The notes under the pieces are model-generated. The model searched no databases. It saw only the letters and a list, made by a program, of their open reading frames with translations, and was not told the origin of the DNA. The position numbers and the translations under genes are program-made. DNA of 64,000 nt from Urophycis tenuis. Taxonomy: Eukaryota; Chordata; Actinopteri; Gadiformes; Phycidae. The DNA lies in contig JAXIVH010000160.1 of assembly GCA_036785325.1 (NCBI GenBank), forward strand, positions 186,001 to 250,000, read 5' to 3'. Shown here piece after piece: positions 20,601-31,700 of the stretch (position 1 is its first letter; each line of letters opens with the position of its first letter).

Positions 20601-21011
20601 AACTGCTTGCTCAAATTCCATCAGCCTCTCATCAGAGTAGGCCATAGCCTGTTTCACTGCGGCTTCCATTGCAGGTCTGATGCCATCTTCTCTGTTGAGA
20701 GTGCTGTCTACTGCCTCTTTGAGTCTATTTTCTACAGCCTCAATTTTTTGATGCAGCTCTTGGAGATGTTCTAACGTTCTATCAGCCTCATCATCTGAAT
20801 GCCCTACCTCTTCTTCACTGTCAAGATACATGGCCTCCAATCGATTGGTTATTGCTGAAACTTCCCTGCGATTGTGCCTGATAGTGACATGTCTAAAGGG
20901 ATCTGCATCTTCAGGTGAGCTGGTCTTTTCAGCAAGAACAATGAGAGGGTTTGCTTCATCAGTGCCATCACCCGAGGCAGATCCCTGCTGGTCACTCATG
21001 ATCAATGACAT
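17675..21011 (-). CDS. Gypsy A Gag-Pol (gag, protease, RT, RNase H)
   Basis: One open frame from ATG 21011. In order: a coiled-coil-rich Gag N-part, a capsid-like region (FPMFGDSRSSKDVTDFIEL, ARSWWLAARD), an aspartic protease (AVLDTGCTYSLM), RT (motif A in LDLQSGYWQV, motif C CFVYIDDIIVF near 18870), RNase H (VHCDASDVGLGAVL and DHSALAWAF) and the integrase zinc finger to CQKC. Two in-frame losses in RT are visible: the segment between WASPV and DAYPMPL, and most of the segment between HEILD and LQSGYWQ. They remove normally conserved RT residues, so the enzyme is probably dead although the frame is open. No CCHC zinc knuckle was found in Gag. The frame continues a few codons into Gypsy B. Confidence 0.9.
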
Positions 21012-21341
21012 ACTTTATGTGTGCGATATACACGCGCAAAATGTACATGTAAATATATTTGTAATGTGCTGAGGTGGATGCCTCACAATATAATATGATA
21101 GGCTAATGCCCTACTATTATACTGTAATGTAATGCCTTAATAAAATAAAACTATGCAATGCAAAATAGATATGTGAGTGTTTTCACTGGCCTAGCCCCTT
21201 AGCCTGCCCTATTCAAACACTCAGCAAAATGAAATAATTCAATGAACAATTAATTCCCCCAAATATTCACACAATAGTACAACATATTAACAACAATTGC
21301 AAAACAATAATGCGATCCAGCCCCCCGTACGGGCCACCAAC

Positions 21342-22213
21342 TGTAACAATTTCACCCTTATTTGATTAGGCTCTCATTGTCACCACGCATAATTATAAGG
21401 TCGGGACGGATCTATTATTATGCCACGTTGAGAAAGTATAATGTCCGTTCAAAAAATAAACTTAAATAAGCAGAAGGCCTAGCCTCCCTTTATTCACACA
21501 ATGATAACGATAACTTAGACTTAAGGAATGAAACAAACATATAAACAAAGTCGGCGTTGTATTGGCGGATGTCAATATGAGAGCGCGTCACGCTTTCATC
21601 ACAAAACGCCGACACTCAAACAACGCTTTAAAAAAACACTTTAAACCCATGATCAACCCCCCAAAGTCAAGCGTCCATAAGTCCCAATAATTTATAACAA
21701 AAATTAAACAGTTTCAACACAAATCAAGCCTCGAGTTCAAACGTAAAGTGGTACCAAACGAAGTGTTCATCTCACAGTTTGTTGAGGTGCCGCTGCAGAT
21801 GTTCAATGCTGTAGCGCAACCCCACCAACGACAGCACGTAAGCACAATGTCCTTTGCTTGAGTTAATCCAATGAATCCCCCAAAATGTAATCCATAACCA
21901 GAAACAGGTTCAGAAGAAGGGTCACAGTAATTCCCCTAGCCGGCCTCAAACGCACGCAAGCCTCACCATGTCCGGGTAAGGCCAAACATCAGCCCCCCCC
22001 CCAGAGGGCTCTCCCCGTACATCATATATAACCTACCCAACGCAATAAAAGTCCACAAACTTGCGTTCAGCATAATTGGCCGACCATCAAATTTACACAC
22101 ATGGCATATTTAACAAAGAGAAAATAATCATACATATACAACATACTATATATATACAGTATATAATATACTCATTTGAGCCAGTTTAAGGTGACCTTTA
22201 GGTTATCTTTACA
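21342..22213 (-). repeat. 5' LTR of Gypsy A
   Basis: 872 bp; carries a longer TATATATA-type tract (near 22150) than the 3' LTR, which explains the 9-bp length difference. The primer-binding-site-like sequence follows at 21340-21323 in the minus sense. Confidence 0.93.
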
Positions 22214-22217
22214 ACTG

Positions 22218-23342
22218 TCAGATATGGGCCATTCAGATTCATTACCTTTGAGAAAGTCTGGGCCATTCAGCCACATGGGTGAGTTCAGAAGGGTGCTGGC
22301 CTTAAGACCACGAGATGCACAGTCTGCTGGATTTTGTTTTGTGTTGATGTACCTCCACTGTTTGACCATGGTCAGTTGTCTGATTGTATTCACTCGGTTT
22401 GCAACAAAGGTTTTGAACCTTTTGTTCTCATTCCTAATGTACATTAGTGTTGATGTACTATCTCTCCAGAAAATTGAGGTTTCTAAAGTGAGCTGCAATT
22501 CTGCCTTTAACAGTCCATCCATTCGCACTGCTAGCAGTGCAGCAGTGAGTTCCATTCTTGGCATTGTGGTTTGTTTTAGGGGTGCAACACGTGATTTCCC
22601 CATTAGAAATGTGGAGTGCACTTCATTTCTTTCGTTGGTGAGTTTGAGATATGTGACACATCCATAGCAACTCTCAGATGCATCACTGAAGTGATGTAGT
22701 TGAGCATATGTTATTGGACCAAAGCCTTTTGGTTTGAAGCATCGGTCGACACTGAGCTGAGACATATGACTTAAACCTGCCATCCATTCTTGCCAGAGCT
22801 GGACATAATGCTCAGGTAGCTCTTTGTCCCAGGCATAGTTCTGCTTGCATAGGTCCTGCAGAATATGTTTAGCAGTTAAGGTGAATGGACATACAAAGCC
22901 AAGAGGGTCATAGACAGATGTGATGATGGACATTATTCCCCTTCGTGTGCATGGCTGCCCTTTCAGAATTACTGCAAATGTGAGTTGGTCCTTCTCAATT
23001 TGCCACTGTATACCGAGACTTCTCTCTGTAGGAAGTTCACTGTATTCCAGATCGAGATCTTTGACCTCCTTTGCTCGGTCTGCCTGTGGGATGGACATCA
23101 GGACCTGCCTGCTGTTACTGATCCACTTGTGCAATCTAAAGCCTCCCATTGAGCAAGCTGTTTCAAGCTCTTTGCACATTGTCACTGCGTCAGAGTCAGT
23201 GGCCACTGATTTTAGGCAATCATTGACGTAGAAATTGTTTTTTATTGTCTCCACTATGTCGGGTAGAAAATGGTCTTGGAAGTCATCTGCTGTCTGTCTG
23301 AGGGCAAAGGAAGCACAATTTGGGGAGGAGGTGGCTCTGAAT
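22218..23342 (-). pseudogene. BEL/Pao copy 1 RT (C-part) and RNase H
   Basis: The minus-strand frame resumes with PVHLFRATSSPNCASFALRQ. RT motif C reads NNFYVNDCLKSV at about 23219-23235; the first catalytic Asp of the usual YVDD is Asn here (AAT for GAT). The linker and RNase H-like region follow: PLGFVCPFTLTAKHILQDL, HHFSDASESCYGCVTYL, RVAPLKQTTMPRMELTAALL and NPADCASRGL. The frame breaks at the Gypsy A LTR (22213) and continues at 13815. Confidence 0.88.
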
Positions 23343-23945
23343 AAGTGTACGGGCACATCCTAACTGATACGATGGAGGATGATGCTGACATGAGCAGACA
23401 GAGGAGAGTGCTATATGTCCAAGCCAACATGTTGGCTAGAAAATTCCATCACTGCACTACAGATGTTAAAATCAACCTGTTTCAAACTTATTGCTCCCCT
23501 CTTTACACAGCTCCACTCTGGGTTAAATACAAGAAGGAGAGCCTGCTCAAGCTGAAAGTAGCTTATAATGACTGTCTCAGGATTCTCCTGAAGAAACCAA
23601 GGAGTACCAGAGCAAGCCAGCTCTTCTGCAAACTAGGTCTAACTACTTTCATGGCTTTGGTGAGAAATCTCACCTTCAAGTTTATGAACAGGCTGGATCA
23701 ATCCACAAATGAGCTTATTGTTCAGATAGTAGATCCAAGTCGTAGCTCTGTGAGGTGCATGTCTAAAATCTGGCAACACTGGCATGTCTGCCTTCACTAG
23801 CTTTTTTTTTGTATATATATATATTTTTTTTTTTGTATAAAATGTGTATATATGAATGTGTGATGTATTGTTTTATTGATCTGTGTACTGTGTTGTCTCT
23901 CCTGTGGGCCTTGAGCCTGTAATAAAGTTTATATATTCTATATTC
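23343..23945 (+). mobile_element. 5'-truncated LINE fragment in the BEL copy 1 RT gene
   Basis: The + frame from 23345 reads YGHILTDTMEDDADMSRQRR, ARKFHHCTTDVKINLFQTYC and AYNDCLRILLKKPRS. This is a C-terminal segment found downstream of the RT in several animal LINEs. It ends in a short 3' UTR with AATAAAGTTTATATATTC. It separates KEYR from PVHLF in the BEL RT frame. A clear target duplication was not found. Confidence 0.78.
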
Positions 23946-26150
23946 CTTTAGCGGTTCCCTTGTGTCACCATTAGGCCACCACAAAAATCTCAAAAAGTCC
24001 ACTTGATTCTCCATTACTCTCACCTGGTGAAACATGCCTTCGATATCTGTCATGAATACAACTGGTTCCTGGCGGAAGCGCAACAGGACACCAGTCAGGT
24101 TGCTGGTGAGGTTTGGACCTTGAATCAATTTGCTATTCAAAGAAGTTCCCTGAAAGGATGCTGAACAATCAAGTACTACTCTCAAGGAGCCCTTTTTCGG
24201 GTGATGCACGCCATGATGTGGAATGTACCACCTCTTTCCACGTTGTGTTTCCAACTCATTGGGCGGCACCACTTCTGCGTGGCCCTTTTCGATCACTGCC
24301 TCCAAAAAGGTTGTGTATTCTCTGTGATATTGTTCATTCTTTTCGAACTTCCTTTTCAGGGACATGACACGCTGCTGTGGCTGTTGGTAATTGTTGGGCA
24401 TTGTCACATCACTGTTTTTGTTCAAGTCAGCCACGGATATGCGGTTCACAGTGCATGAGTGAATTCCTTGCATTTGACATGAAGTTTCTTGCATGAGGCC
24501 ATTTACGACCCATCCTAAAGGTGTTCTGACAGCATATGGCCCAGTACCTCTACTGTTAATCACCTTCCAAGGTTCCATCAGTTTTGCAGCATTTATGCCT
24601 ATTAACAATTCAATGCCAGCATCCAATTTTGGAATTTTAACTTCCTGCAAATATGTCCATTTGTCTATGGCTTCTTGAGTGGGAATGTTCTGTGTTGAAA
24701 CGGGTAGCTTTGGCTGTGTGTAAACATCTGGAAGCTTATGGAACAGCAAGTCTTCCATGCTACTGACTTCAAGACCAGAGACTATACTGCTATGGACCCT
24801 TTTCTCCTGTCCCAGTGTACATAGCAAAATTGTAGTGTTCTTGCTAGTGATGCTTAACTTTCTTTTCAGGGAGTCTGTGCAAAATGTATCAGTCCTACCT
24901 GAATCCAAAAATGCATGTGTATGAATGACATGGTCTGAATTTGACATCTTTACTTTCACTGGAACAATAGCAAGAGTGCATTGTTTTGACTGACCGACCC
25001 CCATTGGGTCTCCATCTTCTACAGACACCATTGCACTATTCAGTGGCTTGGTGTTGATTCCAACGTGATTGCTTTTAGTTCCATCCTTTTCCTTTCCAGT
25101 GTTAATGTGCAGAATAGTTGGATGCATGAGAGCGCATATGTCACATTTCATTCTAATCTTGCAGGTTTTGCTCATGTGTCCTTTTGTTAAACATCCGAAG
25201 CACATCCCATTAGTTTTCAGGAATTCTATTTTATCTTTGTTAGATTTTTTCTTAAACACTTCACAACGTTCAAATGCATGATTCTTTTCACAGAATACAC
25301 AAAGGTTTTCTGCAGCACACTTGTTTGTTGATTGATTGTGTTCCAATTGTGTTTCATTCCTTTTAGGTTCTGAAACCTGGGCAACTGTAGAGGCAACACG
25401 TGTCTTTCCAATTGGTTTCTGTGTTTTTGGGACTCCTTTAATGTCAGTTGGGTTGTTTATGTCACCAAAAATCAGATCAAGCATTGTTCTGGACTGTTTC
25501 TCAATAAACTCAAGCAAGTCCTTGAATGTTGCTCTACGTTTGCTATGGTCTTGCAGGCTACACACATTTGCACGCCATCTATCTCGCAGCCTAAATGGAA
25601 GTGTAGACACAATGAGTCTTAAATTGGAAGAGTTCTCAAGTTCATGCAATCCATCAATGTCCTTCATAGTGTTGAAGCAGCTGCGTAAAAAGAGAGCATA
25701 CGAACGCAATCCATTGCCGTCCTCAGGCTTAATGGCTGGCCAGCCAAGGCTTTGTTCATGTAAGCTGATGCAATTTTGTAGCTATTTCCAAAGTTATACT
25801 CCAACTGCTCTTTGGCTTCCTTATAAGCTGCAGCAGGATCCATATGCAAAAGACTACCAACAAGAGCTTTTGGTTGGTCTCTTGTGTAGTGATGTAAATA
25901 GTAGAGTCTGTCGCTTGCACTTGTAGTTTTTATTTCAATACACTGCTCAAATGCCTTAATGAAGGTTTTATACTGGAGTGGATCACCATTGAATATGGGA
26001 ATTTATCTATCTGGGAGAAGAGAAAGTATTTGTTGTTTAACTAACATTTCAGTAATTTGGGTTTGCTTTGTTAACACATCTGCAAGCCTTGAAACGAAAA
26101 CGTCCTTTTCCACAATATTTCCAGGCAAAAAGCAAAAAAAAGATGTTCTG
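23946..26150 (-). pseudogene. BEL/Pao copy 1 Gag, protease and RT N-part
   Basis: Minus-strand frames give a Gag fragment (SASDRLYYLHHYTRD, HMDPAAAYKEAKEQLEYNFG), a frameshift near 25705, then SYALFLRSCFNTMKD. Two zinc knuckles follow (CVFCEKNHAFERC and CFGCLTKGHMSKTC). The protease reads HAFLDSGRTDTF, and RT motif A is MTDIEGMFHQVRV. The order is that of BEL/Pao elements. An in-frame stop precedes IPIFNGDPL in the N-terminal part. Confidence 0.85.
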
Positions 26151-26242
26151 GTGTTCCAAGCAAATAAGTTCCAAACGCATGCGAAATTAGGATTAAGCGC
26201 AAGTAGTCTTCCAAACTTTGCGCAGTATGGTTTTTCAAACTA

Positions 26243-26672
26243 TGTAGTGCCTTCTAATAAGTCACTTCATCTAGACGCCGAAGGGGTTTCAATAGATCAA
26301 ATGTTTTTGGTAAACTTAGGAGTGGAAAAAAATGTTGACTATAAAGGGTGCATATTAACTTAGGTTTTATTTCTCCGTCCATTCCAACGTAGCTTCAAAA
26401 CATAGGTTCAACGATTCAAACAAAGATGCAATTGAAAAACCATGTGCCTGCTGGCGTCTCCAAAATCCAATTCTTTCCACCCCGAAAGCCCTCTAACAAA
26501 CAATGAATTCACCAGGCCTTTGTCTTGCCCTGTGCCAATTAGCTGTCCCAGGTGTTAGAATAAAAACGTAAACGTAACCAGGGGGGTTCAGGTACAATAA
26601 TTACTACTGCCAGCAGGGGTCAGGAATTTGCCTTAACGGAAAATCAAAGGAAAGTAAAAAATGGCTCCTACA
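26243..26672 (-). repeat. 5' LTR of BEL/Pao copy 1
   Basis: 430 bp, partner of 11370-11799. In the minus sense it is followed by TAGTTTGAAAAACC; I do not see a conventional TGG primer-binding site right at the junction. Confidence 0.93.
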
Positions 26673-26677
26673 GTGTC

Positions 26678-27112
26678 CTTCTCTATGGATCAGAGACGTG
26701 GAGAATGATAAAAAAGACGACGCAGAAGATACAGACATTCATTAACAGCTGTCTGAGGCACATATACAAAATAAGGTGGCCGGACAAGATCAGCAACAAG
26801 GAGCTGTGGCAAAGAGGGAACCAGGAACCGGTAGAGAGCCAGATCCGAAGAAGGAAGTGGGGATGGATTGGCCACACCCTGCGCGAACCAGCAGCTACCA
26901 CCACACGCCAGGCCCTGACTTGGAACCCCCAGGGGAAGCGGAAGAGAGGAAGGCCCAAAAACAGCTGGAGGCGGGAAACAGAAGCAGACCTGAAAAGACA
27001 GGGTACCAGCTGGGGAGAGGCGGAGAAAGCAGCCCAAAGCCGTGCTGGATGGAGAAGAGTCGTCGATGGCCTATGCTCCATGGGGAGTATTTTTGTATCT
27101 TGGCTCTAGAGT
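26678..27112 (+). mobile_element. LINE 3' part, continuation of the copy at 8571-11369
   Basis: The frame resumes with VLLYGSETWRM directly after the BEL element, so the two halves join in frame once one GTGTC is counted. It continues CLRHIYKIRWPDKISNKELW, RRRKWGWIGHTLR, GKRKRGRPKNSWRRE and GWRRVVDGLCS, a conserved C-terminus of this LINE group. The 3' boundary near 27112 is inferred from the end of similarity. Confidence 0.87.
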
Positions 27113-27119
27113 GAACACC

Positions 27120-27345
27120 ATCACCATCGGTACCACCATTTGGGTGGTAAAGCGCAAGGTGGTTTCTAAAATTAGTTGTTTTGCCAAAGCACTTAATTTG
27201 AGTTCCACACACCTTACAAACTGTGTAGGTCTTGTAATTTCTCCCCCCTACTTCATGGAACCCAAAATGCTGCCATACAGTAGCTTTCACAGAAGTCGGT
27301 GCCGGTCTTGGTTGCAGCCATTTTGTCGCCGCTCAAACATTTGTA
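27120..27345 (-). mobile_element. hAT transposon fragment with BED zinc finger
   Basis: The minus-strand frame reads TVWQHFGFHEVGG and CKVCGTQIKCFGKTTNFRNH, then LALYHP. The C-x2-C...H-x4-H spacing is that of BED zinc fingers at the N-terminus of hAT transposases and ZBED proteins. Only this exon-sized piece is present. No dimerisation or catalytic part follows. Confidence 0.75.
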
Positions 27346-27489
27346 TAGAAACAACTTGCACTTGTGTGTTTGGTGCGCATGCGTGTACAGCAGCATCTGT
27401 TGCAGTGGGCAAACTCATTTATTAAACAAACTAATAGTTTAAAAATTTCTATTATTTTGAACTTATCTGCATTGAGAAATACTCATTCA

Positions 27490-28015
27490 AGAGGTATCTG
27501 CGATGCATAGAAGAATGGACATTTTTTTCCCACCCCTAGTAGCTTCTATGAGGGTGGTAGTTGACAGTCTGTCAGTGGGGATCGCAAAGCAGATGGGAGG
27601 GAATGCCTTTTGCGGCGTGAGGTTTTGGTCGTGCTGGAAAGCAGCCTCATGCCAGAGGGAAGTGTTTCAAACAGTGTGTGTCCGGGGTGGGGCGAGGATG
27701 GCCACCATTTTAACTGCACGCCTCAGGGTCCTGGAGGTGTACAGGTCCTGGAGGGAGCTCCAAGTTGTTCTGAATGCACCAGATCACCAGATGGTCTCAC
27801 CTGTAGATGAACTCATCCCCTCCAGAGATGAGTCCAATTTGGGTGGTGTTGTCCTTGAACTTAAGGAGCTTGACAGACCGATGAATGGAGGTGCAGCTGT
27901 TCATGCACAGGGAAAAGAGCAGAGGGGAAAGAACACAGCCTTGATGGGAAATGGTGCTGATGGCCCGGGAGTCTGGGAAGTGTTTTCCCAGCTTCGCATG
28001 CTGCCTCAAAACTTG
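27490..28015 (-). mobile_element. Old CR1/L2-like LINE copy, internally deleted
   Basis: Similarity to the element at 53181-56580 covers its RT block (LGKHFPDSRAIST, QGCVLSPLLFSL) and its 3' region. The part corresponding to about 53770-54170 is missing. It is much more diverged than the copies at 1-433 and 53181-56580. The active-site block FADDTTLIG has become FKDNTTQIG. Confidence 0.85.
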
Positions 28016-28740
28016 TTTGTGTTAATGTGTTGAAGAACTAAATACATCTGCCCCATCAGGAGATCATCCAACGTTTTAGTATAGTTAAATTAGTTTAGGA
28101 AAATATAACCATGTACTGTCACTGCCCATAATGCTTTATAAATAATACATGTATTTTAATTACATGAACATTAATGAAAATAACAGATAAATGAGAAACA
28201 CCCACAGGTGTTCCTAAATAACATTCAGTCTTGTCGTGTCTTCTTCTCATTGATAAGTCCCCCTTTAAATAAACAAAGCAATGCTTTCCCTACTCAATTC
28301 TTAACATGCAAGATACAAAGAAAGCGATGCAGATTCATGCAAAGTGCAGAATAGTTAAAAACAATGCAAACGGAAGTTGGCTGTCAATGGGAAACCAATA
28401 GCTATTTCCACATGGATGAAAATGTAATGGATTTGCACATGCAATTAGATAAAATAATTGTCTTTGGCGCAATAGTTTTTCAATGAAGTACCGAGCTAAA
28501 ATTTTTACCAAATTGCAGTCCCCAACCACAAACAAGATTTTGCCAAAAATCAAATGTTCAGAATTGTTATAAATGATGTAAACAAATGTAAAAAGTGTCT
28601 TTCCGGGGAGGAAAAAGACACTGATCTTGGGCATCTCTGTGTTCGGTTAAGCACTATGGAAATAGTCATCATGTGGGCTAGTTGGCCTCTTCCTTCTTTG
28701 TATATTAGAAGTTGTCTTGCTACTTGCGTGATTTCATACA
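28016..28740. other. Upstream region of the lectin gene, nothing recognised
   Basis: AT-rich; no repeat or coding signature that I can name. It should contain the promoter of the lectin gene, but no convincing TATA or initiator can be assigned. Confidence 0.4.
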
Positions 28741-31700
28741 TCTAGAACAAGAACAACGACCACAGCAAACTGGAACCCTGGATTCTTACCATGTAAGTAC
28801 ATCCCATACCAGATTTCATTTACTCGTCACATTCGTTGAGTTAGTGGGGTGTTGTGATACAGACTGACCGTGTCTAATAGTTATTTAATTATATGAAACA
28901 TTTTCCATTGCATCTTCTCTTGAGCCATCGATCAAATTCTTTGTCCATAATCGGAACTGTGAATTATATTTTGCAGTGAAACAAAGCATGGATACGTGGG
29001 TCCTTATGGGCCTCCTCTTCTCAGGTATGGTGGAGACAAATATTTATTTTCGTTCATAATATTACATTATGATATTACTCTATAATAACTGGACATTTTT
29101 TATTTCAATGCCTAATGTTACAACATGTCCAGTGGCCATTCGAGTGGTGAGGTTTGCTTTATAGTTTGACAACAGCACGGTTAGGGTCTTATCACAGTTC
29201 TGAACTTGCATGCAATGTTTCCTCCACTCACAGCTGGCCATCAGCTGGCCATTGTTCTATAAATAACCACAACAAAAACAATTTAAAAACAATTGTTAAA
29301 AAACAATAATGAACAATAATTAACTCGTAGCATACTCCCAATTATGAAGAGAGCAAAAACGAACACCCTTTCAAAATCAACACAGTAAAAATTACCCCAG
29401 AAAGCTATGTAACTACTCTGGTATTGCCATCCTCAGATCTACTGGTCCACTGAAACTGTGATTCTAGCCTTAAAAGGCATAGGACATTTGTTGACACAGT
29501 TGATAAATGTATGATTGTTTATTTTCAGGGAATATCTTCGTTACAACAAAAGTGAGCTCACAAAGCAGTTGTTGTGTTGATGTGTTCTGTGTCTTTTATA
29601 GAAATTGGGAAAGCTGATGTAGTCTATTAAGTCTGGTTGACGGGATTCGGATGGGACCAAGTTTAGAAAGCTTTTCCGCTGCCAGGCGGATATGTGGTTT
29701 AATGATTGCATTTGAGGCATCAGTCAAATCTGTATATTTTTCCATGTATATTCCCATATCCAATAAAATAGTGAAAGGTTTTGGATAATGACAAGTTGTT
29801 GGCAGAAACATGCAAATGGGTGCAGTGATCTCATATCTGACTTAATTCAGTAGAATGTTTCCACTCACATTAACTACAACTAACTAAGATTCAACAGCTG
29901 TAAATGCAGTTGATTCTGTGGTAAAAGTTTGATGAAGAATTGCTCAGGCAACATAAAATGCCAGTAGGACAAGGTCTGCCAACATGTTTCTGCACAATAA
30001 CCTTTAACGTTACTTTTCGATGAATAACCTCATTATACACCCACTTCCTTCCATCAAAGGTTTATGGTGCACCGGCGCTGGACTCGATGAATTCATTTTC
30101 ATTGATGAGTATAAGACATGGTATGATGCTCAGCAGTACTGCAGGAACACATATGGGGATCTAGCCACTGTCTCAAACATGGAGGACATAAACAAGCTGG
30201 ACGACATTGCAGACGGTGCAGAGACATGGGTAGGACTGAATGATTTCAACAGGACCACCATGGACCTGTACCCAAACTCTTGGAGATGGTCCACTGAGAC
30301 TAGGAGCCGAACAGGTTACACAAATTTTGCATCTGGTGAGCCTCATCCTGGTTCAGGCAAGAAAGATTGTCTGCTGATTGCGAAAGATGGTACCTGGTCT
30401 TATGGAAAATGTCCTTCTCTGTGGAATTTTGTTTGTTTTTCTGGTAAGAGAAAAAAACCCACACATGCATATACTGCACACCCACACAGGTATTAAAACA
30501 TAGAGGAACACCACACACTGCTTTGTTCTTCTACTGTTGATACATGTTGATCATGAAAAATAATACATCATCTGGTAAGAAGAAATTGATATGTTGTGTG
30601 ATTAGCTTAAAGCAGCCCACAGACAGAGAAACCCACACTATGCTATATTGTTTTCATGAAAAGCCTGTTAACGCTAAACACAATTTATTTATTTATTTCT
30701 TTAGGACCATCAAATGCTAAAGACTACCATTTCTTCAATCAATTGCTAACATGGGAGTCAGCCAGGAGTTACTGCCATACTCATTACACTGACCTTGCCA
30801 TGATTGAGAATGAAGAAGAGAACCAACAGGTTTCCTCCAACATCTCTACTTATGCATGGATCGGTCTTTACAGAGTTCCCTGGAAGTGGTCTGATCAGGC
30901 CAACAGCTCCTTCAGACACTGGTGGGGCTCTGAACCCAATAACTATGGCGGAAATCAGCTTTGCGCCACTTTATATCAAGGTGGCTTTAGCGATGAAGGA
31001 TGCAGCAGTACTTATCAATTTATCTGCTCAGGTAAGTAAAATAATGATTGCACCGCTTCAGTATATAACCCTACATTACGTCTACATTCTGGCAGTCCAC
31101 ATTCTCATCATTTTAATTTGTATTTTGCTAACTTGATTTTTGTAAATTGCATGCTGTAAGTGGCAAGATGTGTGACAGGGTTTGATAGATTAGATAGATA
31201 GATTATGTCTTCAAATAATGTAGTATCAACCATCATTATGGCAAGAACACATACAGTTTGTAAGTACATAGCAGGCTGGAGCAGATCCCTGCAAAAACTA
31301 TTTAGTACAATAGTAGTACATGTAGGTAAATGTTAGAAAAATAAACCTTAGAATACAGACTAAATTGATGTTAGAAGTTTTAATATAATTTCAAAGAGTT
31401 TTGGTTTGTATTATTCTTTTGACTAAAGTTTGCATGTTTCATTTGCACATTTTTACACCCCAATGAGGAAGTTCAGTCAAAATCTAGCTTTTTAGATCCA
31501 TTGTGTCCATTTGCAATACAAATTATGCAGACGGCTGTTATGGATCCAACACAATATGGGTTGATTATTCTTCCACAGAAGATAGTGTGTGATAGGATAA
31601 CTACTTTGTAAGTGGTTATGTTACATTATGGGCTGGAGAAGGTTAACATTTGGCAAAGATTTAGTGGGGTTTAGGTCAGAGTAAGCATTTAGGGAAAAGT

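Larger units (their letters stand above)
13816..22213 (-). mobile_element. Ty3/Gypsy LTR retrotransposon A, 8.4 kb, inserted in BEL copy 1
   Basis: LTRs at 13816-14678 (863 bp) and 21342-22213 (872 bp) run TGTAACAATTTC...TCTTTACA on +. They share a 4-bp duplication ACTG at 13812-13815 and 22214-22217. In the minus sense the 5' LTR is followed by TTGGTGGCCCGTACGGGG, a primer-binding-site-like sequence. The 3' LTR is preceded by a poly-G tract (complement of 14681-14699). LTRs differ by about 14 substitutions plus length changes in a TA-rich tract (roughly 1.6%). Coding: gag-pol 21011-17675 and integrase 15544-14663, split by Gypsy B (15612-17674). Confidence 0.93.
11370..26672 (-). mobile_element. 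BEL/Pao LTR retrotransposon (copy 1), 15.3 kb with nested insertions
   Basis: Two 430-bp LTRs (11370-11799 and 26243-26672) run TGTAGTGCC...CTCCTACA on the + strand and differ at five positions by eye. A 5-bp target duplication GTGTC lies at 11365-11369 and 26673-26677, inside a LINE. The element reads on the minus strand: gag, protease and RT (about 26150-23946), RT-RNase H (23342-22218), and RNase H/integrase (13815-12152). It has been hit by a Gypsy element (13816-22213) and a LINE fragment (23343-23945). The leader and Gag N-terminus look deleted, because gag-like sequence starts only about 90 bases from the 5' LTR. It is non-functional. Confidence 0.92.

Noticed and set aside
20830..21072. 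Small plus-strand frame at the start of Gypsy A
   Set aside because: Overlaps the Gag start in antisense; no independent support.
26683..27081. Minus-strand 132-codon frame with hydrophobic blocks
   Set aside because: Shadow of the LINE C-terminus on the + strand; codon pattern follows the LINE frame.
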